A stretch of DNA of 64,000 bases from Polaribacter cellanae (lineage in GTDB: Bacteria; Bacteroidota; Bacteroidia; Flavobacteriales; Flavobacteriaceae). Below the pieces are notes generated by a model. The model did not search any database, was not told the DNA's origin, and was given only the letters and a program-made list of their open reading frames with translations. A program made the position numbers and the translations under genes. Of this stretch, positions 8,826 through 17,543 are shown piece by piece. The first letter of the stretch is position 1. Each line of letters opens with the position of its first letter. The stretch is taken from positions 3,338,001 to 3,402,000 of the forward strand of contig NZ_CP071869.1 of NCBI RefSeq assembly GCF_017569185.1, written 5' to 3'.

Positions 8826-9827
8826 ATGAAAAATTTATATATTTTAAAATACACGCTAATTTCTATCATTACAATTAGCTTTTTATATTCATGCGAAACA
8901 GCCTCTAGTTACGAGGACGAATTACCTTCAATTGCAAATATTGCAGTTTCTAATGCCGATTTTAGCACACTAGAAACAGCAGCAGTTGCAGGAGGCGTTG
9001 TTGGAGATCTAAGTAACTCTAACCCAGATGATCCAAGTGGAGCTTATACAGTTTTTGCACCTACGAATGGTGCATTTGCAAGGTTAGGATTAAATAGTGA
9101 AACACTTGGTGTGCTTCAAAAATCGTTTTTAAAGAATACATTATTATATCATGTTTCTAATGGAAATTTAAAAGGGAGCTCTATTAGTAATGGAGGATCT
9201 TCTATATCTGCGCTTGCAGTAGACAGACGTTTTATTACTCGTGGAAACGATACTTACATTAACGGATCGAAAATTCTTGCTACAGATGTTATGGCAAGTA
9301 ATGGTACTGTTCATGTAATTGATAAAGTAATGATTGCAAGTGGAGCAGATATTGTTCAAACAGCAATCGCATTACAAACAGCGAAAGTATTTACAAATCC
9401 AGAATTAACTTATTTGGTAGAAGCAGTAATTTATGCAGAGTTAGTAGATGCACTTACAGCTTCAAATGGAAGTTCTTCTTTTACAGTGTTTGCGCCAACT
9501 GATAAAGCTTTTGTAGAATTAGGAGTGGCACTTGGTTTAACATTCGAAAAGCCAGCAGATATTCGTCAATTACCAAAAGAAACAGTGCAAAAAGTGCTTT
9601 TAAACCACGTAATTGCAAATGATGGGAAATTTACATCAGAATTAAACGCAGGTACAGTAACTACTTTAAGTGGAGACGATTTAACTTTAGGGGCTTTTAC
9701 AAATGGAACTCTTACTGTTACAGGTGTTGGAAATGGAGGTAACGTTGCAAATATGGGAATACCAGATGTGCAAACAACCAATGGTATTGTACACGTTATC
9801 GATAGAGTGTTATTGCCAAACTTATAA
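8826..9827 (+). CDS. Lipoprotein with two fasciclin (FAS1) domains
   Basis: A 333-residue surface or periplasmic lipoprotein. The signal peptide ends in lipobox LYSC (ISFLYSCETASS). FAS1 domain 1 spans about residues 35-170 and domain 2 about 180-333. Each has the hallmark YTVFAPTNGAF / FTVFAPTDKAF and the terminal HVIDKV / HVIDRV motif. FAS1 domains mediate adhesion or binding to proteins and polysaccharides, and in bacteria are common in secreted lipoproteins. It lies 26 bp downstream of the beta-barrel gene. Partner and ligand are unknown. Confidence 0.93.
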   Translation: MKNLYILKYTLISIITISFLYSCETASSYEDELPSIANIAVSNADFSTLETAAVAGGVVGDLSNSNPDDPSGAYTVFAPTNGAFARLGLNSETLGVLQKSFLKNTLLYHVSNGNLKGSSISNGGSSISALAVDRRFITRGNDTYINGSKILATDVMASNGTVHVIDKVMIASGADIVQTAIALQTAKVFTNPELTYLVEAVIYAELVDALTASNGSSSFTVFAPTDKAFVELGVALGLTFEKPADIRQLPKETVQKVLLNHVIANDGKFTSELNAGTVTTLSGDDLTLGAFTNGTLTVTGVGNGGNVANMGIPDVQTTNGIVHVIDRVLLPNL

Positions 9828-9862
9828 AAACTTTTTTTTTGAGTGATTGATTGATTTGATTT

Positions 9863-9898
9863 AATAAGCCACAGATTTTATCTGTGGTTTATTTTTTT
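9863..9898 (+). terminator. Rho-independent terminator after the FAS1 gene
   Basis: The stem CCACAGAT / ATCTGTGG, with AATAAG/TTTATT flanks, closes a three-base loop and is followed by a T-rich run. It lies about 35 bp downstream of the FAS1 lipoprotein stop codon. Confidence 0.8.
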
Positions 9899-10012
9899 AC
9901 AAGAGTTTTTTTTGAAGTAGTATTTATGTTGAAATAGAGCTTCTTAAATTGTTAAAAAAATAATAGTTTGCTCTAAATCAAAGAACTTTTTCTAATTAAC
10001 GAAAATACATCT

Positions 10013-10056
10013 AATAAATAAAGGACTCCTTTAAAAAAAAGTCCTTTATTTATTTT
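10013..10056. terminator. Bidirectional hairpin terminator
   Basis: The 15-bp perfect arms AATAAATAAAGGACT (10013-10027) and AGTCCTTTATTTATT (10040-10054) flank an A-rich loop and are bordered by T-rich and A-rich runs. It can act in both orientations, most likely ending the minus-strand transcript of the polyferredoxin gene, whose stop is at 10140. Confidence 0.75.
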
Positions 10057-10139
10057 TTATTGAAATAATTTATCACAAATAAATAACTTTTTAAAGGTGA
10101 TTTTATTTTTGAGTTTATGATTAATTATGAAACTGCAAA

Positions 10140-11762
10140 TTATTTTTTATTCACCAATTGCATTAAATCTACATCATTTCCAAGTAAAATTTCTGTTGGA
10201 TTTATTCTTCCATCTTCAGGACCATTTTCTAATTTTAAAACCCCTCTTGGACAAACTGCAGAACAAACTCCACAACCCACACAACTGGCTCTTACAATAT
10301 TTTCTCCTTTTTGTGCATAGGCTCTCACATCAATTCCTTGTTCGCAATATGTAGAACAATTTCCACACGAAATACATTGGCCGCCATTTGTGGTAATTCT
10401 AAATCTCGATTTAAAACGTTGTACCAAACCCAAATAGGCGGCTAAAGGGCATCCAAAACGACACCAAACTCTGTTACCGAAAATTGGATAAAAACCGGTT
10501 CCAATAACCCCAGCGAACCAAGCACCAATTAAGAAACTATAACTGTCTTTAATCCATTGAGAATTTATTCCTAAAAACGATTGTGCTCCTGTAAAATAAC
10601 AATAAAGTGTTACTAAAGTCATTACCAAAGAGAAAACTAAAACAGAATGAATTAACCATCTTTCCAGCTTCCAAGCATTTAAACTTTTGTTGGAATGCTG
10701 TCTATAAGGATCTCCTAAAGTTTCAGCCAAACCACCACAACCACAAACCCAAGAACAATACCAACGTTTTCCGAAGAAATACACCATAACTGGCACAATT
10801 ACTAAGGTTAAAACGATTCCCCAAACCAAGATGAAAATTCCAATTCCGCCAGTTTCTGTTAAACTTTTAAGGTTCCATTCAAAGAAAAAATCATAATCTA
10901 AAGGAAAAGCATTTTTAAAATCATATTCTGGCATTTGAAGGCTTGCCATAATTTCTGGAATTAAAAAAGCAAACACAATTTGAAAAAATAAGACAGAAAT
11001 AGTTCTTACAATTTGATATTTATTATGCCTGTATTTTATAAACATTCGTACACCCATAGTTAGCATAACTGTACAATATAAAAAACCATAAACAAACCAT
11101 TGGCTGGCAGGTCTGCCAGCCAAAAACTGACTTATTGGGTCTAAAATAAACGTCCAGTTTACAACATAATCTGCAAAGAAATATAACACCAAATAAAAGG
11201 AAACTAAAAAGATAAGCACCATCCACGCAATAAAGCCTCTGTTGGTTGCAGATTCGTGGTAAATTCCATCGTTTTTAATACCAGGTTTGCCCAACAAAAT
11301 TAAGTTGGGAAGAATAAATAACAATGCACCAAGAATTCCCAAACCAAAAGTTAAAAACCAAGCCAAACCAGGGTTTTCTGTGACAAAGCCTTTACCTGCT
11401 TTTTTTGCCAAATTAAAGCTTAGGGTGTGTGGTTTTCCATTTATTTTATATTGATATTGTTCCCCTTTTTTATCCCAATTTTTTTCTGCTTCGTATTTTG
11501 CAATTTGTTTATCGTAATAATCATTCGATTTTTGATATGCTTTTCGAACGCGACTCGAAAACTCGAAGATATTTAGTTTTTTATCTGTAACAACAGCTTC
11601 CTGTAATGCATCTTTAATTAGTGTGCTTTTGTAATTTTTTTCCTTTAAAAAAGAATCTAATTCGGCTTGTTTTAAGTTAAATGAACCCGAAAAAATTGTT
11701 CCTATAAATATGGCCAATCCTGTTAAAAAGATAATTAGACCTAAATTTTTTATGATTTTCAA
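10140..11762 (-). CDS. Membrane-bound polyferredoxin (NapH/NosR/CcoG-like 4Fe-4S protein)
   Basis: A 540-residue inner-membrane iron-sulfur protein. An N-terminal membrane anchor is followed by a soluble region (about 30-125), then six or so membrane segments. Cysteine clusters are WYCSWVCGCGG, VWCRFGCPLA, and two ferredoxin-type 4Fe-4S motifs CISCGNCSTYCEQG and CVGCGVCSAVCPRG near the C-terminus. The arrangement matches the NapH/NosR C-terminal module, which passes electrons between membrane quinones and periplasmic or cytoplasmic partners. No flavin (FMN) domain is evident. The FAD oxidoreductase gene lies 53 bp upstream on the same strand, so the two may form an electron-transfer pair. No nitrous oxide or nitrate reductase genes are nearby, so the terminal acceptor is unknown. 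Confidence 0.85.
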   Translation of the reverse strand: MKIIKNLGLIIFLTGLAIFIGTIFSGSFNLKQAELDSFLKEKNYKSTLIKDALQEAVVTDKKLNIFEFSSRVRKAYQKSNDYYDKQIAKYEAEKNWDKKGEQYQYKINGKPHTLSFNLAKKAGKGFVTENPGLAWFLTFGLGILGALLFILPNLILLGKPGIKNDGIYHESATNRGFIAWMVLIFLVSFYLVLYFFADYVVNWTFILDPISQFLAGRPASQWFVYGFLYCTVMLTMGVRMFIKYRHNKYQIVRTISVLFFQIVFAFLIPEIMASLQMPEYDFKNAFPLDYDFFFEWNLKSLTETGGIGIFILVWGIVLTLVIVPVMVYFFGKRWYCSWVCGCGGLAETLGDPYRQHSNKSLNAWKLERWLIHSVLVFSLVMTLVTLYCYFTGAQSFLGINSQWIKDSYSFLIGAWFAGVIGTGFYPIFGNRVWCRFGCPLAAYLGLVQRFKSRFRITTNGGQCISCGNCSTYCEQGIDVRAYAQKGENIVRASCVGCGVCSAVCPRGVLKLENGPEDGRINPTEILLGNDVDLMQLVNKK

Positions 11763-11815
11763 AATGATAGTTTTTTATAAAAATTAAATACTTTTTTTTT
11801 GATATAGAATTTCTC

Positions 11816-13168
11816 TTAATTACTTTTACTAAAAATTCGTTTCCAACTTTTATTTTTCAATTGAATGTTAGTGTTGTTTTCTTTGTTGAATTTTTTAAGA
11901 ATTTCAGCTTCATGTAGTTTGTAAAATTCTGGATCGAAATTAGCATCTCTTAAATATTCTAAAACATATTCTATAGATTTGTTTTCGGTTAACCATTTGT
12001 CGAAAATTTCGTGGCGCATTCGAATTCCGAAAGTATTTATTCCTAAAAATTTATTAGAATTTTTATCAAAAGAAATGGTAATACATTTATGCTCTTTTGG
12101 ATGTTTCCATTGAAAATATGCTTCGTTTTCTTGTTTATTTTTTTCACTAAAAACCCAACCATACGTTTGGTATTCGATATCTAAGAATTTTGCTGAATTA
12201 AACCAATGCCCGGGTTTGTATGCTGTTTTATTTCCACAAATGGTTTGTGCAAGTGCTTCTCCCATCATTCTTCCTGTGTACCAAACCGCTTCAATATTTC
12301 TTCTTTGTCCAATTGCTTCGTGTTGCTCTGCACAGTCGCCAATGGCATAAATATCTTTAATATTTGTTTCTAAAAAACGGTTTACTAAAACCCCTTTTTT
12401 AGTTTCGATAGTACTGTCTTTTAAAAAGTCGATATTTGGTGTAACTCCAGCAGTTAACCCCACTACATTACAAAATATTTCTTCGCCAGTTTCTTCGATA
12501 ATTACAGAACTTACTTTGCCTAATTTATCGGATTTTATTTCTTTTAAATTGGTGCTTAAACGTAAATCTATATGATGTTCTTTTATATGATTGTTAATCA
12601 TTTTAGATTCTTGTGCAGGTAAAACCCCATTCCAAAAACTATCTTCACGAACTAAAAAAGTAACAGGAATATCTCTACTTCTTAGCATTTCTGCCAATTC
12701 TATTCCAATTAATCCACCTCCAACAATTACAGCTCTTTTACAGGTTTTATTATCTGGCGCATGTTTTTCTAACTTTTCTAAATCTTGTTTATGATACATT
12801 CCCATAACTCCTTCTAAATCTTGCCCAGGCCAACCAAATTTATTTGGTTTAGAACCAGTTGCAATAATTAGTTTAGAATACGTTAAAGAAGTTCCGTTCG
12901 AGAATTCTAAATTTTTGTTTTCAGTATCTACTTTTGCAACATAACCTTTCTTTAATTCAATATTATTCTTTTCCCAAAACCAATTTTCGTAAGGTTGTGT
13001 ATGTTCGAACTTCATGTGCCCCATATATATGTACATGAGTGCTGTTCTAGAAAAAAAGTATTTATGCTCAGCAGAGACAATGGTAATTTTTTTATCAGAA
13101 TTTTTTCTAATGTGTCTGGCTACAGTTACACCAGAAATTCCATTACCAATAATAACGATATGTTCCAT
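11816..13168 (-). CDS. FAD-dependent NAD(P) oxidoreductase (pyridine nucleotide-disulfide family)
   Basis: A 450-residue flavoenzyme. FAD is bound by the N-terminal GNGISG motif (residues 8-13) and the C-terminal IYAIGDCAEQ motif; a second Rossmann motif, VIVGGGLIGIELAE near 168-181, binds NAD(P)H. No redox-active CxxxxC pair is seen, so it resembles rubredoxin/ferredoxin reductases and the N-terminal half of NirB rather than disulfide reductases. The C-terminal 130 residues form an extra domain rich in charged residues. It is co-oriented with the downstream polyferredoxin gene and could be its electron donor; this is inferred from adjacency. Confidence 0.9.
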   Translation of the reverse strand: MEHIVIIGNGISGVTVARHIRKNSDKKITIVSAEHKYFFSRTALMYIYMGHMKFEHTQPYENWFWEKNNIELKKGYVAKVDTENKNLEFSNGTSLTYSKLIIATGSKPNKFGWPGQDLEGVMGMYHKQDLEKLEKHAPDNKTCKRAVIVGGGLIGIELAEMLRSRDIPVTFLVREDSFWNGVLPAQESKMINNHIKEHHIDLRLSTNLKEIKSDKLGKVSSVIIEETGEEIFCNVVGLTAGVTPNIDFLKDSTIETKKGVLVNRFLETNIKDIYAIGDCAEQHEAIGQRRNIEAVWYTGRMMGEALAQTICGNKTAYKPGHWFNSAKFLDIEYQTYGWVFSEKNKQENEAYFQWKHPKEHKCITISFDKNSNKFLGINTFGIRMRHEIFDKWLTENKSIEYVLEYLRDANFDPEFYKLHEAEILKKFNKENNTNIQLKNKSWKRIFSKSN

Positions 13169-13261
13169 ATTTAATTAATTGTTGCTTTTATGTCGAAGCT
13201 AAAGTTAAGAACTTAAAATTTAAATGTAGTTTAGAATCGATTTAAATAAAGGATTGTTTTT

Positions 13262-13300
13262 TTTGTAAGTTATTGTAAGAAGTAAAGACTTACTTACAAA
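13262..13300. promoter_or_regulatory. Inverted repeat, possible operator
   Basis: The 9-bp perfect arms TTTGTAAGT (13262-13270) and ACTTACAAA (13292-13300) lie in the divergent gap between the FAD oxidoreductase and the outer membrane protein gene, 34 bp before the latter's start. The position suits a regulator site or a leader hairpin; no regulator is encoded nearby. Confidence 0.4.
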
Positions 13301-13334
13301 TTTTTAATATCCAATTAAATAAAAATCAATCAAA

Positions 13335-14204
13335 ATGAACAAATCAATTTTTAAATTAGTATTTACGGCAGTTTTAGTAGTAAGTTTTCAATCTTTCGCA
13401 CAAGAAGATAACAATAGTAAAAGTAACATACAAACCTACACACCTTCAAAATTATTAAATAAAGGACAGTGGGATATTAAGTTTTTCAACAATTTATATA
13501 CAGAAACAAAAAGTATAAATAAAGGAGTAAAAAAAGATAAAGTTAGAGAAAATTATTTTACATCTACAATAGAGGTTTTTACTGGTGTTTCCGATAATAA
13601 TAGGATAAATGTTGGTGCAATTTTAGAATATCGTTCCAATACGATTAACGGAAGAAGTGCATTAACCGTTTTTGAATTAGGAAGCGATGTAAACTCAAGA
13701 AAAGGATTGTCTTCTTTTGCACCTGCAGTTAAAATTCAGCCAATAGAAAATGTTGGAAATTTCTCTATTCAAAGTGCTTTTCATATCCCTTTATTTAAAG
13801 ATGAAAAAAATGCAGATGGTGTTTTCTTAGATCAAACAGCATACACTTTTCAAAATAGATTTTTCTACGATTATACCTTACCAAGTGGAGACTGGCAATT
13901 ATTTACAGAGTTAAATACAGAATATAATTTTGGTGCAGAAACAAGTTTTGCCAACAATACATTTGTTTTGGCTCCTGGTGTTTTTATGAGTTATTTCCCC
14001 TCAGATAAATCTACAGTTTTAGGTTTTGTACAACATTACCAACGTTTTGGAGATTTTACACAAGATTTTACAGCATTGGGTTTTGGTGGAAAATACCAAT
14101 TGAACCAAACTTTAAATTTAGAAGTTTTGTACAGTAAATTTGTAAGAGGAGAAGATACTGGCTTAGGACAAAGTTTTAACATTGGTTTAAGAGCGTTGTT
14201 TTAA
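13335..14204 (+). CDS. Outer membrane beta-barrel protein
   Basis: A 289-residue protein with a signal peptide (cleavage near QSFAQ/EDNN) and many amphipathic beta strands, ending FNIGLRALF with a C-terminal Phe typical of outer membrane barrels. It is of similar size to, but distinct from, the barrel at 7918-8799. The GH113-like lipoprotein gene begins 27 bp downstream and is likely in the same operon. Divergent transcription from the oxidoreductase/polyferredoxin pair may mean shared control through the inverted repeat at 13262-13300. The substrate is unknown. Confidence 0.78.
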   Translation: MNKSIFKLVFTAVLVVSFQSFAQEDNNSKSNIQTYTPSKLLNKGQWDIKFFNNLYTETKSINKGVKKDKVRENYFTSTIEVFTGVSDNNRINVGAILEYRSNTINGRSALTVFELGSDVNSRKGLSSFAPAVKIQPIENVGNFSIQSAFHIPLFKDEKNADGVFLDQTAYTFQNRFFYDYTLPSGDWQLFTELNTEYNFGAETSFANNTFVLAPGVFMSYFPSDKSTVLGFVQHYQRFGDFTQDFTALGFGGKYQLNQTLNLEVLYSKFVRGEDTGLGQSFNIGLRALF

Positions 14205-14231
14205 CAAAAAGAACTATTTTTAGGGAGAAAT

Positions 14232-15236
14232 ATGAAAACAAAAAACTTCCTTTTACTTCTTTTAATACCATTCTGTTTTTCCTGTAGTAGAAGCCAAACT
14301 AAAAAAATTAACGGAGTAAGTTTTGTAGCATCAAGAGATACTATACAACAAGCACATATAAACCCTGTACTAAAGGTACAAAGCAATTACGTTGCTTTGA
14401 TGCCTTTTGGTTTTATTAGAGAGTTGTCTATACCTAAAATTATGCATAATACAAAAAGGCAATGGTTTGGAGAAACCAAAAATGGTTTGTTACAATATGC
14501 TAAAGAATTTAAAAAGCAAGGCATAAAAATAATGATAAAACCACATATTTGGGTATATCATGGAGAGTTTACTGGAGATATAAAAATGACTTCCGAAGAA
14601 AATTGGGCGATTTTAGAAAACTCGTATTTAGAATTTATTTTAACCTACGCAAAAGTTGCAGAAAAGTTAGAAGCTTCTATTTTATGTATAGGAACTGAAT
14701 TAGAGCAATTTGTAATAAATAGACCCGATTACTGGCAAAAAATAATCAAAGAAATTAGAAAAGTTTACAAAGGAAAACTAACGTATGCAGCAAATTGGGA
14801 TGAATTTAAAAGAGTGCCTTTTTGGAGTGAATTAGATTTTATTGGAGTAGATGCTTATTTTCCATTAACAGATAAAAAATCGCCAACAGTTGCAGATTTC
14901 GAGAAAGGTTGGAAACCACATAAAGAGGAAATTAAACAAGTACAGAAACAATTTAATAAACCAGTTTTATTTACTGAATTTGGGTATAGAAGTGTCGATT
15001 TTTCTGGAAAAGAACCTTGGAATTCCAATAGAGTAGTGGAAAGTATAAATTTGCAGGCACAAGTAAATGGATTGCAAGCAATACACAACCAATTTTGGCA
15101 AGAAGATTGGTTTGCAGGTGGTTTTGTTTGGAAATGGTTTCATAGTCACGATCGAGTTGGAGGAGAAAAAAATAATCGTTTTACACCACAAAATAAACCA
15201 GCAGAAGAATTGTTGAGAAAATTATATTCCCAATAA
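14232..15236 (+). CDS. GH113-like glycoside hydrolase lipoprotein
   Basis: A 334-residue lipoprotein (lipobox CFSC, Cys18) with a (beta/alpha)8-type sequence of glycoside hydrolase family 113 character. Acid/base Glu156 sits in CIGTELEQF and nucleophile Glu249 in VLFTEFGYRS. The HIWVYH and FIGVDAYF strands and the GGFVWKW strand also fit a clan GH-A fold. GH113 enzymes characterised elsewhere are beta-mannanases, so a mannan or related substrate is plausible but not proven. It lies 27 bp after an outer membrane barrel gene and 68 bp before the universal stress protein gene. Confidence 0.82.
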   Translation: MKTKNFLLLLLIPFCFSCSRSQTKKINGVSFVASRDTIQQAHINPVLKVQSNYVALMPFGFIRELSIPKIMHNTKRQWFGETKNGLLQYAKEFKKQGIKIMIKPHIWVYHGEFTGDIKMTSEENWAILENSYLEFILTYAKVAEKLEASILCIGTELEQFVINRPDYWQKIIKEIRKVYKGKLTYAANWDEFKRVPFWSELDFIGVDAYFPLTDKKSPTVADFEKGWKPHKEEIKQVQKQFNKPVLFTEFGYRSVDFSGKEPWNSNRVVESINLQAQVNGLQAIHNQFWQEDWFAGGFVWKWFHSHDRVGGEKNNRFTPQNKPAEELLRKLYSQ

Positions 15237-15304
15237 AATATGATAATTATCGTTTTCTTTCTAAAGAATTGATTGTAAATTTGAGTAATTTAAAAGCAAA
15301 AATT

Positions 15305-16138
15305 ATGAAAAAAATAGTTGTACCTGTAGATTTTTCAAATCACTCAGAACACGCGTTAAAAACCGCAACGCAATTGGCAAAAAAAACAAATGCATCTATA
15401 ATTGCATTGCATATGTTAGATTTACAAGAAGTTAATTTGGCGGAAAGCCCAAGTTATCAGCAAGAAAAAGCAGTTTTCTTTTTAAAATTAGCAGAAAAAA
15501 GATTTAAAGAGTTTTTAGAAAAAGACTATTTAGAAGAGGTAAATGTAGTGCCAATTATAAAACATTACAAAGTTTTTAGTGAAGTAAATGTAGTTGCCAA
15601 AGAAGTAAATGCCGATTTAATTATTATGGGATCTCATGGAGTTAGCGGTTTAAAAGAGTTTTTTATGGGCTCGAATACAGAAAAAGTAGTTCGTTATTCC
15701 GAAGTTCCTGTTTTGGTAATTAAAAAAGAACTACATGATGTAAGCTTTAAAGATGTTGTGTTTGCGACAGATTTTTCTGAAAAATCAATCCCTGCATTTA
15801 AAAAAATGCTTAAAACTTTAGAATTATTTAATGCAAAAAAGCATATTTTGTACGTAAATTTACCAAACGAAAATTTTAAAACAACTCCAGAAATGGATGC
15901 CTTGGCGTATCATTTTTTAATGGAAGCAGAAGGAAATGTAGATCGATTAATAAACACAAATTTTGTGTGCGCAAGGTCTATAGAAGATGGAATTTTAAAT
16001 TTTTCGAATGCAGTTGGTGCAGATTTAATAGCAACAGCAACACATGGTAGAAAAGGATTGTCGCATATTTTTTCTGGAAGTATTTCCGAAGATTTAACCA
16101 ACCATGCTACCTTACCAATTATGACTTTTAAAATTTAG
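15305..16138 (+). CDS. Universal stress protein, two tandem UspA domains
   Basis: A 277-residue cytoplasmic protein with two UspA folds (about 1-140 and 145-277). The first carries the ATP-binding G-2x-G-9x-GS signature (MGSHGVSGLKEFFMGSNTEK). The second keeps a similar ATHGRKGLSHIFSGS loop. I chose the ATG at 15305 because MKKIVVPVDFS is the normal start of the family; a TTG at 15269 would add 12 unrelated residues. The next gene starts 7 bp after the stop, so they are in one operon. Such proteins act in stress survival, often as nucleotide-binding regulators. Confidence 0.92.
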   Translation: MKKIVVPVDFSNHSEHALKTATQLAKKTNASIIALHMLDLQEVNLAESPSYQQEKAVFFLKLAEKRFKEFLEKDYLEEVNVVPIIKHYKVFSEVNVVAKEVNADLIIMGSHGVSGLKEFFMGSNTEKVVRYSEVPVLVIKKELHDVSFKDVVFATDFSEKSIPAFKKMLKTLELFNAKKHILYVNLPNENFKTTPEMDALAYHFLMEAEGNVDRLINTNFVCARSIEDGILNFSNAVGADLIATATHGRKGLSHIFSGSISEDLTNHATLPIMTFKI

Positions 16139-16145
16139 ATTTTTA

Positions 16146-17543
16146 ATGAACTGTAAACGTTTTTTATTTTTTATAATTTTTATCGCAACATTTTTCTCGT
16201 GTTCAGACGATAGTGATGTGGTTGTTCCAAGAAATTTACAACAATATGTAGATGGAAATTCGAATTTAGAAATAGACGATTTAATAGCTTGTGCCGCAAA
16301 TGCAAAAGGAAACACCAATTTAAATTACATTTTTTATTATCCTGAATCTGGTGCAACAGATATTCGTTATTACGAAACTGCAGATGTAAATGCAAACGAG
16401 AAAGATTATAGTAATTATCGTAGAGAAACGCTTCCTCAAGAAGATGTTTTTGGTGGAAAATTAGCACGGTTTTCGAGATCAAGTAAAACAGAAACTTGGT
16501 GTTTGGTAACCTATGTAAGAGAAGGGAAATTGCATATTTCAAATCCTATACGTTTAAAAAACGCCACTAAATCCACAGAATATAGTTCGGAAGTAGATAT
16601 CGATTACGCAACAACCTTAGAACCTAAGTTTACTTGGAAAGATGGAACTATCGACGAAAACGTAATTTATTTTCAAGTAATTTCAGATGAAGAAAACAAT
16701 TTTATATCTGGAACTTATACAGAAGAAAAAACGTTTAAATTTTACGATACTTCCAATGTGGATTTAAATATAAATACCACGAAACCAAAAGATTTGGTAG
16801 AAGACGAGGTTTATAATTTTACATTAATGGGTGTTAGCAAAGATAATTGGGTGAACTTAATTATCGAAAGGCAATTTATACCAAGAAGTTTAGAAGAATA
16901 TATTGCTGTAAATACCGATAAAACAATAGAAACAGCAAGAGCTTTCGCAGGAAACGCAAACGGAAATAAAGAAACTACATATATTTATTATTACCCTGTT
17001 GCAGATGCTTTCGATTTTAGATATTACGAAACTGAAGATGCCACTGTAGATAAAACAGATTTTTCGAAATATAGAAGAAAAAACCTAACATCTACACCAG
17101 CTTTAGGGAACAAATTCAGGAGGTTTTCGAATAATAGTTCCAAGGAAGTTTGGTGCTTAGTTACCTTTATTGCTGGAGATAAACTGTATGTTTCCAAGCC
17201 TATTAGAACGAAAAATAAAACCAAAACTACAGAGTGGAAAAGCGAAGTTACCATCGACGATTCCGAAACTTTAAAACCACGTTTTACTTGGACAGATGGC
17301 ACTTTTGCAGAAAATGTAAAATACCTACAAATTTTCACGAAAAAAGACAAAACTTTTTTATCAGGAACCTATACAAAAGAGAAAACGTTTAAGTATTACG
17401 ACACTTCTAATGTGGTAGAAAACTTGAATAAAAATACACCACCAGCATTCGTTTTAGATGATGAAAACTCTTTTACTTTGTTTGGACTTAGTGATGACAA
17501 TTGGGTGAATTTAGTAATTCAGAAAACTTTTATTGTGCAATAA
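16146..17543 (+). CDS. Lipoprotein made of two tandem homologous ~217-residue units
   Basis: A 465-residue lipoprotein (lipobox FFSC, Cys19). After the signal it consists of two copies of one domain. Copy 1 begins at PRNLQQY (about residue 28) and copy 2 at PRSLEEY (about 248). Shared landmarks are RYYETAD/RYYETED, WCLVTYV/WCLVTFI, KFTWKDGT/RFTWTDGT, FISGTYTEEKTFK/FLSGTYTKEKTFK, and DNWVNLII/DNWVNLVI. I do not recognise the domain. The stop shares one base with the next gene's start (TAATG), coupling it to a BamA-like barrel, so a surface or periplasmic partner role is plausible. The USP gene lies 7 bp upstream. Confidence 0.85.
   Translation: MNCKRFLFFIIFIATFFSCSDDSDVVVPRNLQQYVDGNSNLEIDDLIACAANAKGNTNLNYIFYYPESGATDIRYYETADVNANEKDYSNYRRETLPQEDVFGGKLARFSRSSKTETWCLVTYVREGKLHISNPIRLKNATKSTEYSSEVDIDYATTLEPKFTWKDGTIDENVIYFQVISDEENNFISGTYTEEKTFKFYDTSNVDLNINTTKPKDLVEDEVYNFTLMGVSKDNWVNLIIERQFIPRSLEEYIAVNTDKTIETARAFAGNANGNKETTYIYYYPVADAFDFRYYETEDATVDKTDFSKYRRKNLTSTPALGNKFRRFSNNSSKEVWCLVTFIAGDKLYVSKPIRTKNKTKTTEWKSEVTIDDSETLKPRFTWTDGTFAENVKYLQIFTKKDKTFLSGTYTKEKTFKYYDTSNVVENLNKNTPPAFVLDDENSFTLFGLSDDNWVNLVIQKTFIVQ

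Larger units (their letters stand above)
9828..10139. other. Convergent intergenic region with two hairpins
   Basis: These 312 bp separate the plus-strand FAS1 gene from the minus-strand polyferredoxin gene. They contain two terminator-like hairpins (listed separately) and AT-rich filler between them. No open frame with coding character is seen. Confidence 0.6.
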
